From positions 33,171 through 97,170 of the forward strand of contig JANQMC010000002.1 of assembly GCA_028280305.1 (NCBI GenBank): a DNA stretch of 64,000 bases, read 5' to 3'. The stretch comes from Pelagibius sp. (GTDB taxonomy: Bacteria > Pseudomonadota > Alphaproteobacteria > Kiloniellales > Kiloniellaceae). A program made the translations under genes and the position numbers. Below the pieces are notes generated by a model that searched no databases, had not been told where the DNA came from, and saw nothing but the letters and a program-made list of their open reading frames with translations. Below are positions 21,904 through 31,204 of the stretch, piece after piece (position 1 is the first letter of the stretch; each line of letters opens with the position of its first letter).

Positions 21904-21964
21904 CGCCAAGTGCTTGTCATCACGAAGCCATCAAAGGAGTTGAGACGGTGGGTATCGTTTGTAC

Positions 21965-23050
21965 CTACGGCACGGACGCGCCGGCTTGACGGCTTGGGCT
22001 CCATGCACCCACCGACAAGATATCGGAGACGATCAGATCGGCGGCGTTACCGCGACCATACTCGTCGATGGGCTGGCGCGGTTGTCGATAATCGGGCACC
22101 AACCACAGCCGGTTCCAGCCGGCTTCCACCGTCTCGACCCACTCGGTTTCGCCACGCAGGGTGACGCAGGGTTTGTTGTGAAAATAGGCTTCTTTCTGCA
22201 CGCCGCCGGAATCAGTATGCACCTCAACGCAGCCGTCGAGCAGCGCACTCATACCAAGATAGCCTACGGGCGCAATGACCTTGAGAGCGCCGAGAGAAAT
22301 GCCGAAGCGGTAGGCTGCCTGTGCGGTACGGGGGTGCAGTGGCAGTACGACCGGGCGTTCCGCCGCCACCTTTTCCAGATGGACGATCACCGCGCGCAGG
22401 CTGGCCGCGTCGCCAGTGTTTTCGGCACGGTGAACGCTAGCCAGTGAATAGCCACCGGGTTCAAGTCCGAGTCGGGCTAGAATGTCCGAGCCAGAGTGCA
22501 CCCGCGCGCGAGCGTCGAGCGCCGCGTCATACATGACATCACCGACATGAAGCACCCCCTCACGAATGCCCTCTTCGGCAAGGTTCTTTACCGCCGCGTT
22601 GGTCGGACAATAGAGCCGGGCGCTGAGATGATCTGTCAGAACACGGTTGACCTCTTCTGGCATGCGGCGATTGAAGGAACGCAGCCCCGCTTCGACATGA
22701 GCGACCGGGATGTGCAACTTGGCAGCAGCCAGCGCCCCGGCCAGAGTCGAGTTGGTATCGCCGTAGACCAGCACCCAGTCGGGCTCCTCTTCAATCAGGA
22801 TCGTCTCGATGCCACCAAGCATGCGCCCTGTCATCTCGCCGTGATTGCCTCCGGCAATGCCGAGGTGATGGTCCGGAGCCGGAATGCCCAGTTCCTCGAA
22901 GAAGATGTCGGACATGTTGGCATCGAAGTGCTGCCCGGTATGCACCATGACCTCGGAAACGCCTTCCTGGTGCGCGATGGCCCGGCTTACGGCCCCCGCC
23001 TTGACGAACTGCGGGCGGGCCCCAATGACGGTGACGAGTTTGAGTATCAT
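21965..23050 (-). CDS. wecB: Non-hydrolysing UDP-GlcNAc 2-epimerase family (WecB/WbpI)
   Basis: A 361-residue enzyme beginning with the family signature VTVIGARPQF; later HVEAGLRS and HTDSGG are typical. Family members epimerise C2 of UDP-GlcNAc or, as WbpI, of UDP-GlcNAc3NAcA. Because wbpA, wbpB, wbpD and wbpE homologues are in the same locus, WbpI activity giving UDP-ManNAc3NAcA is the better guess. Coupled to the upstream glycosyltransferase by an ATGA overlap. A truncated copy of its first 25 or so codons lies at about 25.8 kb. Confidence 0.88.
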   Translation of the reverse strand: MILKLVTVIGARPQFVKAGAVSRAIAHQEGVSEVMVHTGQHFDANMSDIFFEELGIPAPDHHLGIAGGNHGEMTGRMLGGIETILIEEEPDWVLVYGDTNSTLAGALAAAKLHIPVAHVEAGLRSFNRRMPEEVNRVLTDHLSARLYCPTNAAVKNLAEEGIREGVLHVGDVMYDAALDARARVHSGSDILARLGLEPGGYSLASVHRAENTGDAASLRAVIVHLEKVAAERPVVLPLHPRTAQAAYRFGISLGALKVIAPVGYLGMSALLDGCVEVHTDSGGVQKEAYFHNKPCVTLRGETEWVETVEAGWNRLWLVPDYRQPRQPIDEYGRGNAADLIVSDILSVGAWSPSRQAGASVP

Positions 23051-24171
23051 CTTGCGTCCTGCCCATTTTGGTTCCAGCCGGTGGCCAGCAGCACCTCATG
23101 CGTTTGGCCTGCGCGGGCATCCCAGGAATGGGCGCCGACAACGGCATCGTGACCGCGTTCACCCTTCGCCCGGGCGGTCTCGGGATCGGCGGACAGGCTG
23201 GCCACCGCCTGGGCCAGGCTGGCGGGATCTTCAGGCGGGATCACCAGCCCACAGTCATAATGGCGAACCATGTCGGCTTGACCAGAAAAGTCGGTGACCA
23301 CCGCTGGAATCCCACAGGCCAGGGTCTCGAACAGCTTCAGCGGAAACAGGCCAGTATGCGACCGTCCGCCGGGATCGGAAATTGGCACCAGACCGCACAA
23401 GGCGCCCCCGACCCAGCCGGGGATTTCCTCGTAGGGCTGGTACCCTGCAAAAACAATGCTTGGATTCCGGACCGCCGCTTCCCGAACCCGCTCGCTTTCC
23501 TGGCCGTCGCCGATGATGACCAGGACGACCCCTACTGGCCACTCGGAGTGGCCGATCGCTGCCAGCATGGTTTCGATGCCGTGCCACCGAGTCAGTCCGC
23601 CGAAGAAAACGGCATACCGGGCCTTCGGTGCCCGGGCGGGGCGGGGGACACCCGGGCGGAACAGGATCGTATTGGCGCCATTGGGGATCACGGTAATCCG
23701 CTTGTGTCCGGCCTCGCGACGCAGCCACTCGGCCAGACCCGAAGTAACCGGCAACAGGTGGTCGGCCCAGCGGTATTGCTGACGCTGGAGCGCCTCCAGC
23801 GGCTTGCGGAAAGGCATTAACCAGGGATAGGAGATGAAGATGTCCTCATAAGGGCCGTTGACTTCCTGCACGAGCGGCACCCGGAAAAGAAAAGCCAAAA
23901 ACGCCGTCGGAAAAGCCATGAAGTGGGCCCGGACATAAATCGCCGTACCCCGCCGCCGGCGCGCCCACATGCGCAACTGCACCAACGCGTATTCAAAAAG
24001 ACGCCGGGCGGTTCCGGGTTTGACCGCCCGGTCGGTGTACGATGGCCGAAAAAGCAGGACGGACCAGCCTCGATGTTGCAGTCCCGCAATGATCTCCGTC
24101 ACGTGCACGTGGGAAGCTTGACCGACGCGCGGCGCCTCCAAGGTCAGATAGGCGACCCGCCGTTCAGTCAT
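23047..24171 (-). CDS. Family 4 (GT-B) glycosyltransferase
   Basis: A 374-residue GT-B enzyme, with N-terminal VAYLTLEAPRVG and SHVHVTEI and C-terminal KLFETLACGIPAVVTDF, the nucleotide-sugar binding motif. It probably acts at the cytoplasmic membrane in assembly of the repeat unit; donor and acceptor cannot be read from sequence. I chose the ATG at 24171 (MTERRVAYL), which overlaps the upstream gene by 8 bp, over the one six codons earlier. Confidence 0.85.
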   Translation of the reverse strand: MTERRVAYLTLEAPRVGQASHVHVTEIIAGLQHRGWSVLLFRPSYTDRAVKPGTARRLFEYALVQLRMWARRRRGTAIYVRAHFMAFPTAFLAFLFRVPLVQEVNGPYEDIFISYPWLMPFRKPLEALQRQQYRWADHLLPVTSGLAEWLRREAGHKRITVIPNGANTILFRPGVPRPARAPKARYAVFFGGLTRWHGIETMLAAIGHSEWPVGVVLVIIGDGQESERVREAAVRNPSIVFAGYQPYEEIPGWVGGALCGLVPISDPGGRSHTGLFPLKLFETLACGIPAVVTDFSGQADMVRHYDCGLVIPPEDPASLAQAVASLSADPETARAKGERGHDAVVGAHSWDARAGQTHEVLLATGWNQNGQDAR

Positions 24172-25501
24172 GATTAGCCACGCGTTCACACGCCCCCATC
24201 AGTTTCTGAGATTCGCAATCCCAGTTCAATATCCGGGCCGCTGCGAGCGCGTTTTTCTTATGACAGTCGATGGCATGCGGAGTCAGGCTGTTAATAGCCT
24301 CAGCGATGACCCGGGGAGCGAAGCCGTCGACCAGCACGCCGAGGTCATGCTGTCGCATCAGCCGGGTCATTTCGGGCAGGTCCGACACACAGAGCGCCAG
24401 CCCGGCCATGGTGTATTCGAAGAATTTATTCGGTAGTACGTACTCGTTCTGCGGTGATTCCTTGCCGAAGACAAAGAGACCGACATCGAAGGCTGAGGCT
24501 TCCTCGACCAGTGCTGTCATGGGAACCGGTGAGGCAAGGGCAATACGGTCTTCCAGGTCCAGGGCGCGGATACGGCTTTGCAGCCTGGCGAGATAGCCGG
24601 CATCGCCGGGCCCGCGGATGGTCAGGGTGAACTGGGGCTGCCACAAGGGTACGCTGTCTATGATTTGCTCCAGCTTGCGTGTCGGGCCGACAGCGCCGTG
24701 ATAGAGAACGCGGACAGTGTGGCCGGTAGCACGGAAAGGGATTTCCCGGTAGTGGGGCATGCTGCGGATGACCAGGGGCCTGTCGATGCCATAGAGGGCA
24801 TGCAGTTCCTCGGCGATTCCATCTGAGACGGCGGTGACTAGTGCCGCTTTGCCGATGAAGCTCTTTTCGGCGGCCCGCACCATAGGCCGGAAGAACAGGC
24901 GCCAGCGGCGGCTGTTTTCCTGCTGCCGGGTGGCGAACTCGTGGCTGTCGTAGACCACCTTACCGCCCCATTCTTTGGCTAGACGGGCCGCGATGGGCAG
25001 CATGTCCCAGTCATTCGCCAACCAGATATCGGCACGAAGACTGGCGGCCCGACGATAGATGCTCCGCAGTCCCGGCAGAGACCAGACGGCCCAGTTTGCC
25101 AGCACCGGGCAGAGGTTGGCGGACAGGAAAATCGGCAGCAGCCGCGTTCGGCGCAACACCCGATAAATACCTCCTCGATTCACAGGTGGCGGATCTTCGG
25201 CTTCGGAGGTCATCCAGACCGGACGGTCCGACCTGCCGCCGCCCAGCCCGAAGGCGCGTACCCGCCATCCTGCCGCATGGAATGCGCTGCCCTGGCGGCG
25301 GACACGTGGGTCGTCGGCGATGGCAGAGCGCGACAGCAGGCAGACGGCCTTCGTGGAGCTTCTGTCAGAAGTCTTGCCACCATATCCGTCGTTTTCGTCA
25401 TGAGCCGATATTGAATTGCCGGCCCCAGATGGCCAAGTTGACGGCCCGCCAGGTTGCCGTATTGAGGTTCTCGTTTTGCTGTTCAATTGTTGCTCAACCA
25501 A
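24164..25501 (-). CDS. Glycosyltransferase (GT-B), N terminus probably frameshifted
   Basis: GT-B glycosyltransferase, about 390 residues of recognisable body from AVCLLSRSAIADDPRV to the C terminus, with KFFEYTMAGLALCVSD near the end. The body frame is open back to a TTG at 25501 but has no ATG or GTG before the conserved region. The natural start seems to be the ATG at 25401, which overlaps the stop of an AsnB remnant, but that frame (MTKTTDMVARLLTEAP) is offset by one base from the body. So a single-base frameshift near codon 15-20 is likely, or an unusual upstream start is used. It may be a recent pseudogene or a sequencing error. Confidence 0.7.
   Translation of the reverse strand: MVEQQLNSKTRTSIRQPGGPSTWPSGAGNSISAHDENDGYGGKTSDRSSTKAVCLLSRSAIADDPRVRRQGSAFHAAGWRVRAFGLGGGRSDRPVWMTSEAEDPPPVNRGGIYRVLRRTRLLPIFLSANLCPVLANWAVWSLPGLRSIYRRAASLRADIWLANDWDMLPIAARLAKEWGGKVVYDSHEFATRQQENSRRWRLFFRPMVRAAEKSFIGKAALVTAVSDGIAEELHALYGIDRPLVIRSMPHYREIPFRATGHTVRVLYHGAVGPTRKLEQIIDSVPLWQPQFTLTIRGPGDAGYLARLQSRIRALDLEDRIALASPVPMTALVEEASAFDVGLFVFGKESPQNEYVLPNKFFEYTMAGLALCVSDLPEMTRLMRQHDLGVLVDGFAPRVIAEAINSLTPHAIDCHKKNALAAARILNWDCESQKLMGACERVANHD
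25398..25488 (-). pseudogene. C-terminal remnant of an AsnB-type gene
   Basis: In a third frame, about 30 codons ending at a TGA at 25398-25400 read TWRAVNLAIWGRQFNIGS. This aligns with the C terminus of AsnB copy 3 (LWRIINLGIWGRVFGVTL). No other part of the gene remains. The stop overlaps the ATG at 25401 as ATGA, the same coupling that intact genes of this locus use. Confidence 0.65.
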
Positions 25502-25821
25502 TCGGCAAGATGCTGCGGGGTTGGGCAGAGTCGGAAAACGGATGAGCGTCTGTTCGATGCTGCCCTGATCCTTGATTGCAGCTTATCGGAGGTGTCAGGC
25601 CTGAGAACTGTGTAAGGAACATAGACGTGCCAGTGAACATCTCCGCCGATCATATCTGAAAGACCAGAAGATAGATAGCGCTGTAAAGCGTCAGAAAAAG
25701 CATCGGTCCGAGCACCAGCCAAGCCAGCCCAAAAGCAGGACCGGCACGCAATGGCCCGGCTGACGCTTGCCGCCCTGATGAACTGCGGGCAGGCACCAAT
25801 GACGGTAACAAGCTTGACCAT
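25483..25821 (-). pseudogene. N-terminal remnant of a wecB-like epimerase gene
   Basis: An open frame of 112 codons whose first 25 or so residues (MVKLVTVIGACPQFIRAAS, then VSRAIA) match the start of the intact epimerase at 21965-23050. After that the sequence is unrelated to the family. The 5' end of a wecB-type gene was therefore joined to foreign sequence. It could still be translated as a chimeric peptide, but a function is unlikely. Confidence 0.7.
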
Positions 25822-25836
25822 TATGGAAGGCGTCTC

Positions 25837-26889
25837 CTAGAGCGCTGCCATGAAACGGTCGTGCTGACCAATGCAGCGCTCGATCATATCGCGATTCTCG
25901 CGGGTCCAGGCCACGGTGCGGGCAATGCCCTCGCGTATCGGGACTTCGGCCGAAAAGCCCATCTTGTCTCGTGATTTCTCGACAGAACCGAAGCGCCTGC
26001 CCGAGCGGTCCCAATCGCGCGCCGGGCGCAGATCCACCGGCGTGGTATTGCCGGTTTCCGCATTGATGACTTCGGCCAGCTCCCGGATCGTCGTTTCGAC
26101 CCCTGAGGCCAAGTTATAGACCTCACCCGGCTCACCACGCGACGCCGCGCACATCAGGCCCCGCGCCATATCTTCGACGAAGATGAAATCGCGGCTGGCA
26201 TTGCCGCCATTGTCCAGGGGCAAGGCTTCCTGATTGAGAGCCTTCCAGATAAAGGTCGGGGTGACGTTGCGCCAGACGGTGTGCGGGGTGCCGCGCCAGC
26301 GCCCAGCACCGAGCACCTCGCGCGGTCCGTAGACATTCTGGAAGCGTGCTTTGACCAGCGGCAGATCGTGGTGCATCCAGTAGAAATTGCCGTAAAGCTC
26401 GCCGATCAGCTTGGAGATCGAATAGGGGCTGTCGTGATAGAGCGAGACTGGCGCGTCCTCGTTGGTTGCCTGCGCAGTGTCGTAGGTTTTCTCGGCCACG
26501 GCGCAGCCAGCGGCAGCGTAGACCACCTTCTTCAGTCCCTTGATTTCCTTGAGCCGTTCAAACAGCTTGAGGCTGGTCAGCGTGTTGTTCTCGTGATCGG
26601 CCAGTGGGTCAGCAATCGACGACTGGTTGCCGTGATAGCAGGACAGGTGGAAGACGAAATCGAGGTTCTTGGGCAGAGAGCTCAGGATGCGGTCATCGGT
26701 GATCGGGCCGAAGCGGAAGTCGACTCGCGAATCGTCCGGTACGTTCGCAATGTCCGATGACAAAAGGTTGTCGACGATGATGATCCGTGCCGGATCCTGC
26801 TGCAGTAGCTTTAGGACAAGGTTGGAGCCGACAAAGCCGGCGCCGCCGACGACAAGGATTGTCGCCTTGTTGAAACTCAGTTCATGCAT
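25837..26889 (-). CDS. NAD-dependent nucleotide-sugar epimerase/dehydratase (extended SDR)
   Basis: A 350-residue extended SDR. The Rossmann motif GGAGFVGSNL is at about 15-24, the active site is YSISK and a conserved RFQNVYGPRE follows. First of three tandem SDR genes. The set of three beside an AsnB gene and the wbpBED functions recalls the Bordetella wbmEFGH arrangement, where such enzymes act on UDP-diacetamido-uronic acids. The exact substrate is inferred. Confidence 0.85.
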   Translation of the reverse strand: MHELSFNKATILVVGGAGFVGSNLVLKLLQQDPARIIIVDNLLSSDIANVPDDSRVDFRFGPITDDRILSSLPKNLDFVFHLSCYHGNQSSIADPLADHENNTLTSLKLFERLKEIKGLKKVVYAAAGCAVAEKTYDTAQATNEDAPVSLYHDSPYSISKLIGELYGNFYWMHHDLPLVKARFQNVYGPREVLGAGRWRGTPHTVWRNVTPTFIWKALNQEALPLDNGGNASRDFIFVEDMARGLMCAASRGEPGEVYNLASGVETTIRELAEVINAETGNTTPVDLRPARDWDRSGRRFGSVEKSRDKMGFSAEVPIREGIARTVAWTRENRDMIERCIGQHDRFMAAL

Positions 26890-26904
26890 GTGCCAGGAAC
26901 CTCT

Positions 26905-27846
26905 TTAATCCTTCTTGGGCGCAGCGAGGTGGCTGAAGATGTCGGTAACGCCATGGGCGTTGTACCAGGCCAGCATGCGACGGATCGTCTCCTCAAAGCC
27001 GTACCGGGCCTTCCAGTCGAAGGCGGCTTCGGTCGTCGAGGGGTCCAGCACAACCGCCGGCACGTCGTCATCCCCCGGCGGCACGACCGGCACTGGCTCG
27101 GAAAGGGTGACACCCAGGTGGTCAACCACCACGTCGAAGATGTCCTTGATCGTATGGCCTTCACCGGTTGAGACGTTGAAGACGCCGGTCGGGGCATCGT
27201 CGGTCATCGCCTTGTCCATCAGGGCAAAGAAGTCATCCATATCCAGGAAGTCGCGCACTGTGTCCGAGCAGAAGCACTTCTTCCCAGCCTTCAGCCGCTT
27301 GTAGAAAGTGGGGATCGGTCCGATCGCCAGGCGCGGCCCAGTGACGTTGGCCAGCCGCAGGGAAACCACTGGCAGATCTGCGGCGGCCATCAGCAGATAT
27401 TGCTCGCCGGCTGTCTTAGAAATGCCGTAACTGGTGAAGGGTCGTGCCGGATGTTCGATTGGAATCGGCACCTGCGATGGGCGACCATAGCACAGGGCCG
27501 TTTGGAAGTTGATGAAGCGTCGCACCTCATGTCGCTTTGCCGCCTCCACCATGTGGATGCTGCCAGTGACGTTTGTCGCTGCATCTTCCTGCCAGTCGGC
27601 TGGGTCTTTGTAGGCGGCTGCGCTGTGGATGACATGGCTCGGTCGAAACCAGTTGAAGCAGTCGTCCACCAGGGCTTTGTCGACAATGCTACCCTCGACC
27701 ACGGTCAGGCCGGCAACGGGGGGCAGAACCTCGCGCTTCCCGGTCGCGAAGTTGTCCAGCACCAGAATCTCGTGGCCCTTGAGTATCAGCCGCTCCACCA
27801 AGTTCGAGCCCAGGCAGCCGGCGCCGCCGGAAATCAGGATGCGCAC
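26905..27846 (-). CDS. Nucleotide-sugar epimerase (extended SDR), paralogue A
   Basis: A 313-residue extended SDR with GGAGCLGSNL at the N terminus and YGISK in the active site. It is clearly paralogous to the next gene upstream; both share SIVDKALVD/SIADKALVD, AAYKDPADW/ASYKDPSDW and RLANV. The start is GTG, preceded at about 10 bases by AAGGA. Likely a C4 or C5 epimerase acting on a UDP-uronic acid; compare Bordetella WbmF/WbmG. Confidence 0.84.
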   Translation of the reverse strand: MRILISGGAGCLGSNLVERLILKGHEILVLDNFATGKREVLPPVAGLTVVEGSIVDKALVDDCFNWFRPSHVIHSAAAYKDPADWQEDAATNVTGSIHMVEAAKRHEVRRFINFQTALCYGRPSQVPIPIEHPARPFTSYGISKTAGEQYLLMAAADLPVVSLRLANVTGPRLAIGPIPTFYKRLKAGKKCFCSDTVRDFLDMDDFFALMDKAMTDDAPTGVFNVSTGEGHTIKDIFDVVVDHLGVTLSEPVPVVPPGDDDVPAVVLDPSTTEAAFDWKARYGFEETIRRMLAWYNAHGVTDIFSHLAAPKKD

Positions 27847-27858
27847 AGGGGAGAGTCC

Positions 27859-28803
27859 TTACTTCTTTTCTTCGTCGAGCTTGAGATGCGTATATCCGCC
27901 GACCGCACCGAAGGTGCGATAGTAATCCACCGCTGCCTTTACGGTGTCCTTCAGAGGTGTGAACTCGACGTCACCGAAGTCGGCAAAAGTGCGGCTGGGA
28001 TCGAGCAGGATCGACGCCGCGTCGTCGGGACCGAGTTCACGAATTTCCGGCTCAGGATAGTTGTTGATCTGCATCGCCTCGACCACTGCATCATAGAGTT
28101 CCTTGATGGCGACGTCAGAGCCGGAGGAGAAGTGATAGGCGCCATGGCCCTTACCGTCGGTCGCCTCGATCACCGTCCGAGCCAGATCCTTGACGAAGAC
28201 AAAGTCGCGCCGGGCTGTGGTGACGAAGCATTTCTTCGCCTCGGACAAACGCTGGAAGAAAATCGGCAAAGGCCCCGAGACATTACGCGGGCCGACCACG
28301 TTGGCGAGGCGGAAGGTCACATAGTCGAGCCCGGATAGCTCCAGGTAGTCCTCTGTCGTGGTCTTCGAAATGGAGTAACTGGAGTTGCCGGGATTCTTTG
28401 GATGGTCGATTGGAATGGGATTCTTTTGCGGATGCAGTCCGTAGGTCAGTGCGGTCTGAAAGTAGATAAACCGACCGACATTGCTGTCCTTTGCCGCCTG
28501 GATGAGGTTCACACCGCCGACGCCATTCGTCAGCATATCTGAGTGCCAGTCGCTCGGATCCTTGTAGGAAGCAGCGGTGTGAATCAGGACATCGGGCTTG
28601 AAACCGCCGACCAGTTTGTCGACCAGGGCCTTGTCCGCGATGGAGCCCTCCACGAAGGTCAAGCGATCATGGTCTTCCGGCAAATGGATGCGGCGGCCCG
28701 TGTCAAAGTTGTCGACCGCCAGCACCTCGTCGCCGCGCTGCAAATGAAGTTCGGCCACGTGCGAACCGACCTGGCCGCACCCGCCAGTGATGAGAACTTT
28801 CAC
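27859..28803 (-). CDS. Nucleotide-sugar epimerase (extended SDR), paralogue B
   Basis: A 314-residue extended SDR with GGCGQVGSHV and YSISK. The open frame extends 44 codons upstream, but the correct start is the GTG at 28803: AAGGAG lies 8-9 bases before it and the Rossmann strand VKVLITGG begins there. Tandem paralogue of the next gene, so the pair probably arose by local duplication followed by specialisation. Confidence 0.84.
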   Translation of the reverse strand: MKVLITGGCGQVGSHVAELHLQRGDEVLAVDNFDTGRRIHLPEDHDRLTFVEGSIADKALVDKLVGGFKPDVLIHTAASYKDPSDWHSDMLTNGVGGVNLIQAAKDSNVGRFIYFQTALTYGLHPQKNPIPIDHPKNPGNSSYSISKTTTEDYLELSGLDYVTFRLANVVGPRNVSGPLPIFFQRLSEAKKCFVTTARRDFVFVKDLARTVIEATDGKGHGAYHFSSGSDVAIKELYDAVVEAMQINNYPEPEIRELGPDDAASILLDPSRTFADFGDVEFTPLKDTVKAAVDYYRTFGAVGGYTHLKLDEEKK

Positions 28804-29177
28804 GTAAACACACTCCTTGTTACAAAAGCCGATTGCCGGGCGCGAAGGGGGGCGGGAAAGCGGCTTCAGCGTAGGTTGCACAGCTGCCATACCTCCCCGG
28901 AGGCTATCCCTTAACATCAAGTCACGAATATGCAAGCTGGTTTAGAGCGCATATTCAGCTCGATCACCGACGCACCAGATGCCGCAACTTCCGAGGGGCA
29001 GTCTCCTGATCCGCCAATCGGTCACACGCAACACACCGACGGCCGTTTGATTGGTAGGGGGCCCTTATTGCCAGTAGCGAAGAGGACTATCAACGGCCAC
29101 CATCCCGCCGCTGTTTGTCGGCGCTCTCCCCGTTGTCGCCGGGCTCAACCGGCTGCCGCCTCAGTATACAATGGTAT
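28804..29177. other. 374-bp gap between asnB copy 2 and the SDR trio
   Basis: No gene recognised. The AAGGAG for the downstream GTG start lies at the low-coordinate end. A small CCTCC/GGAGG stem is at 28892-28903. I see no convincing promoter, terminator or recognisable remnant. Confidence 0.5.
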
Positions 29178-31127
29178 TTACCTCGTAACTCTTTCTATTT
29201 CCTCTTCCGCATGGCGGTCGAGTAGCGCGTGATACTGCGCCGCTTTGTCGTGGAAAGCCTGATGCCATAGCTCAAGGCTGAGCAAACCCCAGGTCTTCCG
29301 CGAGAACGGCGCCGCCTTGTCGAAATTAGCGAGCACCACCTCGGCATTGATGTAAGGGCGGTGGCGATCGCGCAGGTTGGTGAAGATGTCCAGGATCATG
29401 CCGCGCAGCTCACCGCCAAACCATTCTTTAAGCGGTACGGGAAAGCCCATTTTGTCACGCCGATTGAGCACATCGTTGGGGATGGTATCAGCAAAGGCGG
29501 TTTTGATAAGATGCTTCATGCGGCCGCCGGAAAACTTTACATCGGCGGGAACGGTGGCGGCGAACTCCACCAAGGCGTGATCGAGGAGCGGCACCCGGCT
29601 CTCCAGACCGTGGGCCATGCTCATGCGGTCTTCCACCTGCAGCAGTGCCGGCAACAAGCACTTGAAATCGAAATGCGTCATGCTGTCGAGATAGGCTTCC
29701 TTGTGCACATTGGACTGGTTGTTGAAGATCGCCTGATACCTCTCGAAGACGCCCCGCATATCGAGACTACTCCAATCGATCTCGCGATCTATGTCATTGG
29801 CGCGGTTGACGAGGCGGAAATAGCGCTCGTCCAGGGGGCCGAACAGCCCCTCACGCCAGAACTCGCGCATCAGCGGCTTGTACTCACGCAACAGTCCCAG
29901 ATTGGGCACGATAGACTCGATGGTCACGACGAAATTGCCGTTCTTGTAGGTGCCATCCATCGCCGCCTTGATGCTCTGCTCAAAGTAAGCCAACAGATAG
30001 CGTGCATAGCCGCCAAAGATCTCGTCCCCGCCCTGCCCGCCGAGCACCACTTTTACATGCTCGGCCGCCAGTTTGGAGACCATGAACTGCGGGAATGAAC
30101 CAGGGCCCGCGACAGGAAAATCAAGGTGGTAGATGACGTCAGCAACATTATCCCGAAAGTCTTCATGGGTGATGTCGGCGATATGGAGGTCCCCATCCAT
30201 ACGCTCGGCCACCAAGCCGGCATACTGGCTCTCGTCATAGCCTGGAAACTGGGTGAAACGACCGTTGAAGGCCTTGCGATTGCTTTCGTCATGCCGGGCC
30301 GCAAGCAGCCCCATCAGGCTAGAATCGATACCGCCGGAAACATAGGCGCCGACCGGCACATCGCTGCGTAGATGCACGTTTACAGAGTCTTCCACCAATT
30401 CCGTCAATCGGCGTTCGAAATAGCTCTGGCTGTGATCATAGTCGATCTGATAGTGCACATCCCAATAGCGCCGGACCGTAACTTCACCATTCTCCAGCGT
30501 CAGCGCATGACCGGGCAGAAGCTGCTTGATGCCCTTGAACAGGGTGTGCTCGCCAATGGTGTATTGGAAAGTCAGGTATTCGGCCAAAGCACCGGGATCG
30601 GTGTCGATCTCGGGCAGAAACGGCAGCAGAGCCTTGGCTTCCGAGGCGAAGTAGAAGATGCCATCGACCACCGTGTAGTAAAACGGCTTGATGCCGAAGC
30701 GGTCGCGGGCGCAGAACATGCGCTGGTTGGCCTCATCCCATAGCGCGAATGAGAACATACCGCGCAGATGATCAACAACATCGCGGCCCCAGCACGCATA
30801 GCCGGCAAGGATACATTCGGTATCCGAATGACTGCGGAAAGACCAGCCAGAGGCAAGTTGCTCCCGCATCTCAACGTAGTTGTAGATCTCTCCATTGTAG
30901 GAAATCACTGTGCCGTTTTCAGCGACCATCGGCTGGGCGCCGTGCTCGGTCAAATCGATAATCGACAACCGCCGATGGGCCAAGCCGCCAGTGCCGCCCT
31001 GCGCTACCCAACTTCCGGCTCCGTCCGGCCCACGATGAGCGATCAGTTTGTTCATGACGGCGAGTTTGCGCTCCAGGCCGGGAATGGAGCACCCTGTAAG
31101 ATCAACGATTCCGGCTATTCCGCACAT
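29178..31127 (-). CDS. asnB: AsnB-type glutamine amidotransferase (copy 2)
   Basis: A 649-residue enzyme starting MCGIAGI with Cys2 and having YVSGGIDSS in the synthetase domain, so both half-reactions look intact. It is diverged from copies 1, 3 and 4 along its whole length, which argues for separate acquisition rather than recent duplication. By position next to three SDR epimerases it is the best candidate for uronic-acid amidation on the nucleotide sugar (compare WbmE). Confidence 0.9.
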   Translation of the reverse strand: MCGIAGIVDLTGCSIPGLERKLAVMNKLIAHRGPDGAGSWVAQGGTGGLAHRRLSIIDLTEHGAQPMVAENGTVISYNGEIYNYVEMREQLASGWSFRSHSDTECILAGYACWGRDVVDHLRGMFSFALWDEANQRMFCARDRFGIKPFYYTVVDGIFYFASEAKALLPFLPEIDTDPGALAEYLTFQYTIGEHTLFKGIKQLLPGHALTLENGEVTVRRYWDVHYQIDYDHSQSYFERRLTELVEDSVNVHLRSDVPVGAYVSGGIDSSLMGLLAARHDESNRKAFNGRFTQFPGYDESQYAGLVAERMDGDLHIADITHEDFRDNVADVIYHLDFPVAGPGSFPQFMVSKLAAEHVKVVLGGQGGDEIFGGYARYLLAYFEQSIKAAMDGTYKNGNFVVTIESIVPNLGLLREYKPLMREFWREGLFGPLDERYFRLVNRANDIDREIDWSSLDMRGVFERYQAIFNNQSNVHKEAYLDSMTHFDFKCLLPALLQVEDRMSMAHGLESRVPLLDHALVEFAATVPADVKFSGGRMKHLIKTAFADTIPNDVLNRRDKMGFPVPLKEWFGGELRGMILDIFTNLRDRHRPYINAEVVLANFDKAAPFSRKTWGLLSLELWHQAFHDKAAQYHALLDRHAEEEIERVTR

Positions 31128-31204
31128 ATCCTAAAGCACCCTTCGCCTTCACAGGACCCAATCAATAAGTTTCGGGCACCATCGGGAGAACTGCCTCTAC
31201 CTTG

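Noticed and set aside
25691..26014. 107-codon frame spanning the wecB remnant and the SDR gene
   Set aside because: Reads out of frame across the real SDR C terminus and has no family features.
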